From Streptomyces zaomyceticus (GTDB lineage Bacteria > Actinomycetota > Actinomycetes > Streptomycetales > Streptomycetaceae), in NCBI RefSeq assembly GCF_014656215.1, contig NZ_BNBZ01000032.1, forward strand, positions 1-64,000: 64,000 bases of DNA. The letters are read 5' to 3'. This document shows positions 61,621-64,000 of the stretch, in pieces. The notes under the pieces were generated by a model. The model searched no databases. It saw only the letters and a program-made list of their open reading frames with translations, and had not been told where the DNA came from. The position numbers and the translations under genes are program-made. Position 1 is the stretch's first letter. Each line of letters begins with the position of its first letter.

Positions 61621-63060
61621 TCACGGCAGAGCTTCGGAAAGGGCCTCGCAGAGCGCGTCCACGGCGGCCGCGTACAGCCGTTCCGGCGGTGTGGCGTAGC
61701 CGACGACCAGCCCGTCCGGGCGGTCGCCGTCCCGGGCGTCGGGGTGGCGGTAGGGCGCCAGGCCCTCGACCGCGACCCCGTGCCGGGCCGCCGCGTCGAG
61801 CGCGGCCCGCTCCGTGCCCGGCGGCAGCTCCACGACGGCGTGCAGCCCGGCGGCGATGCCGGTCACCCGGACCGCCGGGACCCGTTCGGCGAGGGCCGTC
61901 GCCAGCCGGTCGCGCCGTCCGCGGTGCCGCTGGCGCATCCGGCGGACATGCCGGTCGTAGGAGCCGGAGACCAGGAGGTCGGCGAGGGTGAGCTGGTCCG
62001 TCGCCGAGGCGTACGGCTCGCGCAGGCCCTTCGCCGCGACGACCCTGTCCACGAGCGCCGACGGCAGGCACATCCAGCCGATCCGCAGGGCGGGGGAGAA
62101 GCTCTTGCTGACGGAGCCGACGAGGACGGTCCGTTCGGGATCGAGGCCCTGGACGGAGCCCACGGGCCGCCGGTCGTAGCGGAACTCCCCGTCGTAGTCG
62201 TCCTCGATCACCAGCCCGCCGGAGGTCCGTGCCCACTCCAGGACGCCGGTGCGACGCTCGGGGTGCAGCGGTCCGCCGGTCGGGAACTGGTGGGCGGGGG
62301 TGAGCAGCACCGCGCCCGCGTGGCGGGGGATGTCCGTGACCCGCGCCCCGTCCTCGTCGACGGTCACCGGCGTGGTGGTGACTCCGGCCTCGGCGAGGAG
62401 TCCGCGGTGGAAGGGCAGCCCGTAGGACTCGACGGCCCAGGGGGCGTCCGTGCCGAGCACGCGGGTGAGCAGCCGGAGCGCGTGCGCGGCGCCGGAGCAG
62501 ACGACGATCCGGTCGGGGGTGGTGCGCACGCCCCGCACGCGCGCGAGGTATTCGGTGAGCGCCCGGCGGAGCTCGATCCGGCCGTGCGGGTCGCCGATCC
62601 CGAAGGCCTCGTGCGGTGCGTCGGTGAGCGCCCGCCGGGCCGCGGCCAGCCAGGCGGCGCGGGGGAAGGCGGCGGGGTCGGGCTTGCCCTGGACGAGGTC
62701 GTACGGGAGCGGGGGCGGCGCGGCCGGGTGCACGGGCCGGGGAGGGGGCGCGGCGACGCGGTCGGCGACGCGGGTCCCGGAGCCCTGGCGGGAGGTGAGC
62801 CAGCCCTCGGCGACGAGTTCGGCGTATGCGTCGGCGACGGTGTTGCGGGCGATCCCGAGGTCGCCGGCGAGCGAGCGGTAGGGCGGCAGCCGGGTCCCGG
62901 GAGCGAGCCGACCGCCGCGCACGGCCTCGCGGAGTGCCGCGATGAGCACGGCCCGCCGTCCGCCGGCGGCGCTCAGCTCCAGATGGAGATCGACCCCGAG
63001 CCCCGAGGGACCTGCCCCGCCGTCCGTCTCACCCACGCCGCCCCGCACCGCCCCTCTCAC
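61621..63060 (-). CDS. MocR-family (GntR plus aminotransferase-like) transcriptional regulator
   Basis: A 479-residue fusion: an N-terminal GntR winged helix (about residues 35-98: RLPPYRSLAGDLGIARNTVADAY) and a class I aminotransferase-like domain (120-479) with PLP-site Lys319 in SVSKSFSPALRIGW and IEDDYDGEFRYD. MocR/PdxR proteins sense PLP or an amine-PLP adduct to control vitamin B6 or amine genes; no pdxST or gab genes are next to it here. The first codons are a low-complexity run, so the start could be a little later. Confidence 0.87.
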   Translation of the reverse strand: MRGAVRGGVGETDGGAGPSGLGVDLHLELSAAGGRRAVLIAALREAVRGGRLAPGTRLPPYRSLAGDLGIARNTVADAYAELVAEGWLTSRQGSGTRVADRVAAPPPRPVHPAAPPPLPYDLVQGKPDPAAFPRAAWLAAARRALTDAPHEAFGIGDPHGRIELRRALTEYLARVRGVRTTPDRIVVCSGAAHALRLLTRVLGTDAPWAVESYGLPFHRGLLAEAGVTTTPVTVDEDGARVTDIPRHAGAVLLTPAHQFPTGGPLHPERRTGVLEWARTSGGLVIEDDYDGEFRYDRRPVGSVQGLDPERTVLVGSVSKSFSPALRIGWMCLPSALVDRVVAAKGLREPYASATDQLTLADLLVSGSYDRHVRRMRQRHRGRRDRLATALAERVPAVRVTGIAAGLHAVVELPPGTERAALDAAARHGVAVEGLAPYRHPDARDGDRPDGLVVGYATPPERLYAAAVDALCEALSEALP

Positions 63061-63148
63061 CCAGTCCCCCCACCGCCCGACTGCTCGGGCCGGCCCTCGT
63101 GGTCCCCTTCGTCACCGGCACCCACCCCCGTACACGAGCCGAACGGCT

Positions 63149-63508
63149 TCAACGCGACAGCGCGTCCCGTACGGCCTCCTCGGACCGGCCGACGACGGCC
63201 GTGCCGTCCTCGGCGGTGATGATCGGCCGCTGAATGAGCCCGGGGTGCGCGGCCAGCGCTTCGATCCACCGGTCGCGGCTCCCGGCGTCCCGGGCCCAGT
63301 CCTTCACCCCGAGCTCCTTGGCGACGGCCTCCTGCGTCCGCGTGATGTCCCAGGGTTCGAGCCCCAGCCGCCCGAGCACCTGCCGGATCTCGTCGGGGGA
63401 GGGCACGTCCTCCAGGTAGCGGCGCACGGTGTAGTCGGCGCCCTCGGCGTCGAGAAGGGTGAGGGCGCTGCGGCACTTGGAACAGGCGGGATTGATCCAG
63501 ATCTCCAT
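63149..63508 (-). CDS. ArsC/Spx-family reductase-like protein
   Basis: This 119-residue thioredoxin-fold protein begins EIWINPACSKCRSALTLL with Cys9 and Cys12 (CxxC of the arsenate reductase/Spx family) and has the conserved Arg94-Pro95 (LIQRPIITAEDGTAVVG) near the end, which in ArsC positions the substrate. ArsC-like small proteins are often annotated as arsenate reductase, yet no ars genes are near, so a general thiol-redox role is equally possible. GTGGAGG immediately precedes the ATG with an unusually short spacer. Confidence 0.83.
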   Translation of the reverse strand: MEIWINPACSKCRSALTLLDAEGADYTVRRYLEDVPSPDEIRQVLGRLGLEPWDITRTQEAVAKELGVKDWARDAGSRDRWIEALAAHPGLIQRPIITAEDGTAVVGRSEEAVRDALSR

Positions 63509-63657
63509 GCCTCCACGGTACCCCCCAGGCCTTGCTCCACCACCCCCCAAACCCCCTCTGGCCAGGGGCGATTGTCAGTGGGGGCCACTAAAATAGGGAG
63601 TGAAGGTGAGGGTCCCGGGGAGGGCCCGCACCCCCGTCGTTCGCCAGGAGGTAGCCC

Positions 63658-63933
63658 ATGGCTCTCGCCGTGATCCGGACACCGTCCCTCGAACCGTGGA
63701 AGCCGCTCCGGAGGAAGCCGCTCCCCGCGGGCCGCCCGCGGGAGTGGTACGTGACGCACAACCGTCGCCTGAAGGCCATGCGCCTCGCGATCGCGCTCCT
63801 CGACGCCGGGGTCTACGTCCCGTCGAAGGCGACGAACGCGACGATACGCACCACGGCCCAGCACATCGGCATCCACCCGCCGTCGGACACCACCTGCCGC
63901 ATGGTGCGCACCTTCATCCGCCACGGCCGCTGA
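63658..63933 (+). CDS. Small basic hypothetical protein
   Basis: A 91-residue, strongly basic protein with an excellent AGGAGGT ribosome binding site 5 nt before the ATG. The sequence is Pro/Arg/Lys/Trp-rich at the N-terminus (EPWKPLRRKPLPAGRPREWY) and ends TTCRMVRTFIRHGR. I do not recognise a family, but the strong ribosome binding site and good codon use support translation. Candidates are a DNA- or ribosome-associated small protein. Confidence 0.65.
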   Translation: MALAVIRTPSLEPWKPLRRKPLPAGRPREWYVTHNRRLKAMRLAIALLDAGVYVPSKATNATIRTTAQHIGIHPPSDTTCRMVRTFIRHGR

Positions 63934-64000
63934 CCCCGGGGGGCGCGGCGGAGGCGCGAGGAGAACGGCGAGGGCCGCCGCTCCCGGATGTCCGGGGGCG

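Noticed and set aside
63572..63594. TTGTCA and TAAAAT as a promoter of the last small gene
   Set aside because: The hexamers are only 11 nt apart; sigma promoters need about 16-18 nt.

Overview
The window is a 64-kb stretch of chromosome from a Streptomyces or very close relative. GC is very high (about 72-74% by eye), third codon positions are G/C, GTG and TTG starts are frequent, stop/start overlaps (ATGA, GTGA, TGATG) are common, and transcription units end in long GC stems with no U-tract. The gene set also fits: GlnE adenylyltransferase, GlnII with a GlnR box, a MalR-malEFG-AglA cluster without its own ATPase, and an extracellular amylase and pullulanase. From memory, the nadE / glnA2 / glnE / malR-malEFG / pullulanase / glnII order resembles the SCO2210-SCO2260 region of S. 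coelicolor. I see no rRNA, tRNA, transposase, integrase or CRISPR array, so this reads as core chromosome and not a mobile island.

Layout. 1-9.6 kb: the 3' part of an AfsR/SARP-type regulator, a DrrAB-type ABC exporter, panB, an MFS exporter with its own TetR repressor and a palindromic operator, a membrane-anchored exonuclease/endonuclease/phosphatase (EEP) protein and a second MFS exporter. 9.6-17.3 kb: nadE, a DUF998 membrane protein plus hydrolase pair, a CBS protein, a DUF3105/DUF305 operon and a GlnA2-type glutamine synthetase-like enzyme. 17.6-24.5 kb: a small Cys/His protein, a VOC/PPOX pair, a secreted PIG-L deacetylase and glnE. 24.6-29.4 kb: a TetR-controlled permease/amidohydrolase pair and a PAP2 enzyme.

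29.5-44.2 kb is the maltodextrin/starch block. MalR (LacI family) is divergent from malE-malF-malG-aglA, followed by a second LacI regulator that is an obvious paralogue of MalR, then a secreted alpha-amylase with a CBM20-type domain and a 1767-residue two-headed amylase-pullulanase. The exoenzymes cut starch and pullulan outside the cell, MalEFG imports the oligomers, and AglA hydrolyses them inside. Operator-like sites of the form TTGC-N11-GCAA lie before malE and before the amylase.

44.3-55.6 kb: a GNAT enzyme, a Pro1 tautomerase-like protein, a TetR, a ferredoxin-reductase plus ferritin-like pair that looks like a two-component oxygenase, a 794-residue sigma-like/membrane protein, a Tyr phosphatase, an epimerase-like protein, and a His/Met-rich membrane protein followed by a PepSY membrane protein. 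55.6-57.7 kb: a receiverless OmpR-type regulator preceded by a candidate Cys-Cys leader peptide, then glnII with a GlnR box. 57.7-64 kb: a two-gene operon encoding a Ro60/TROVE-like von Willebrand A protein and a protein with a C-terminal HTH (the best candidate for an under-described system here), then an oxidoreductase, a MocR regulator, an ArsC-like protein and a small basic protein.
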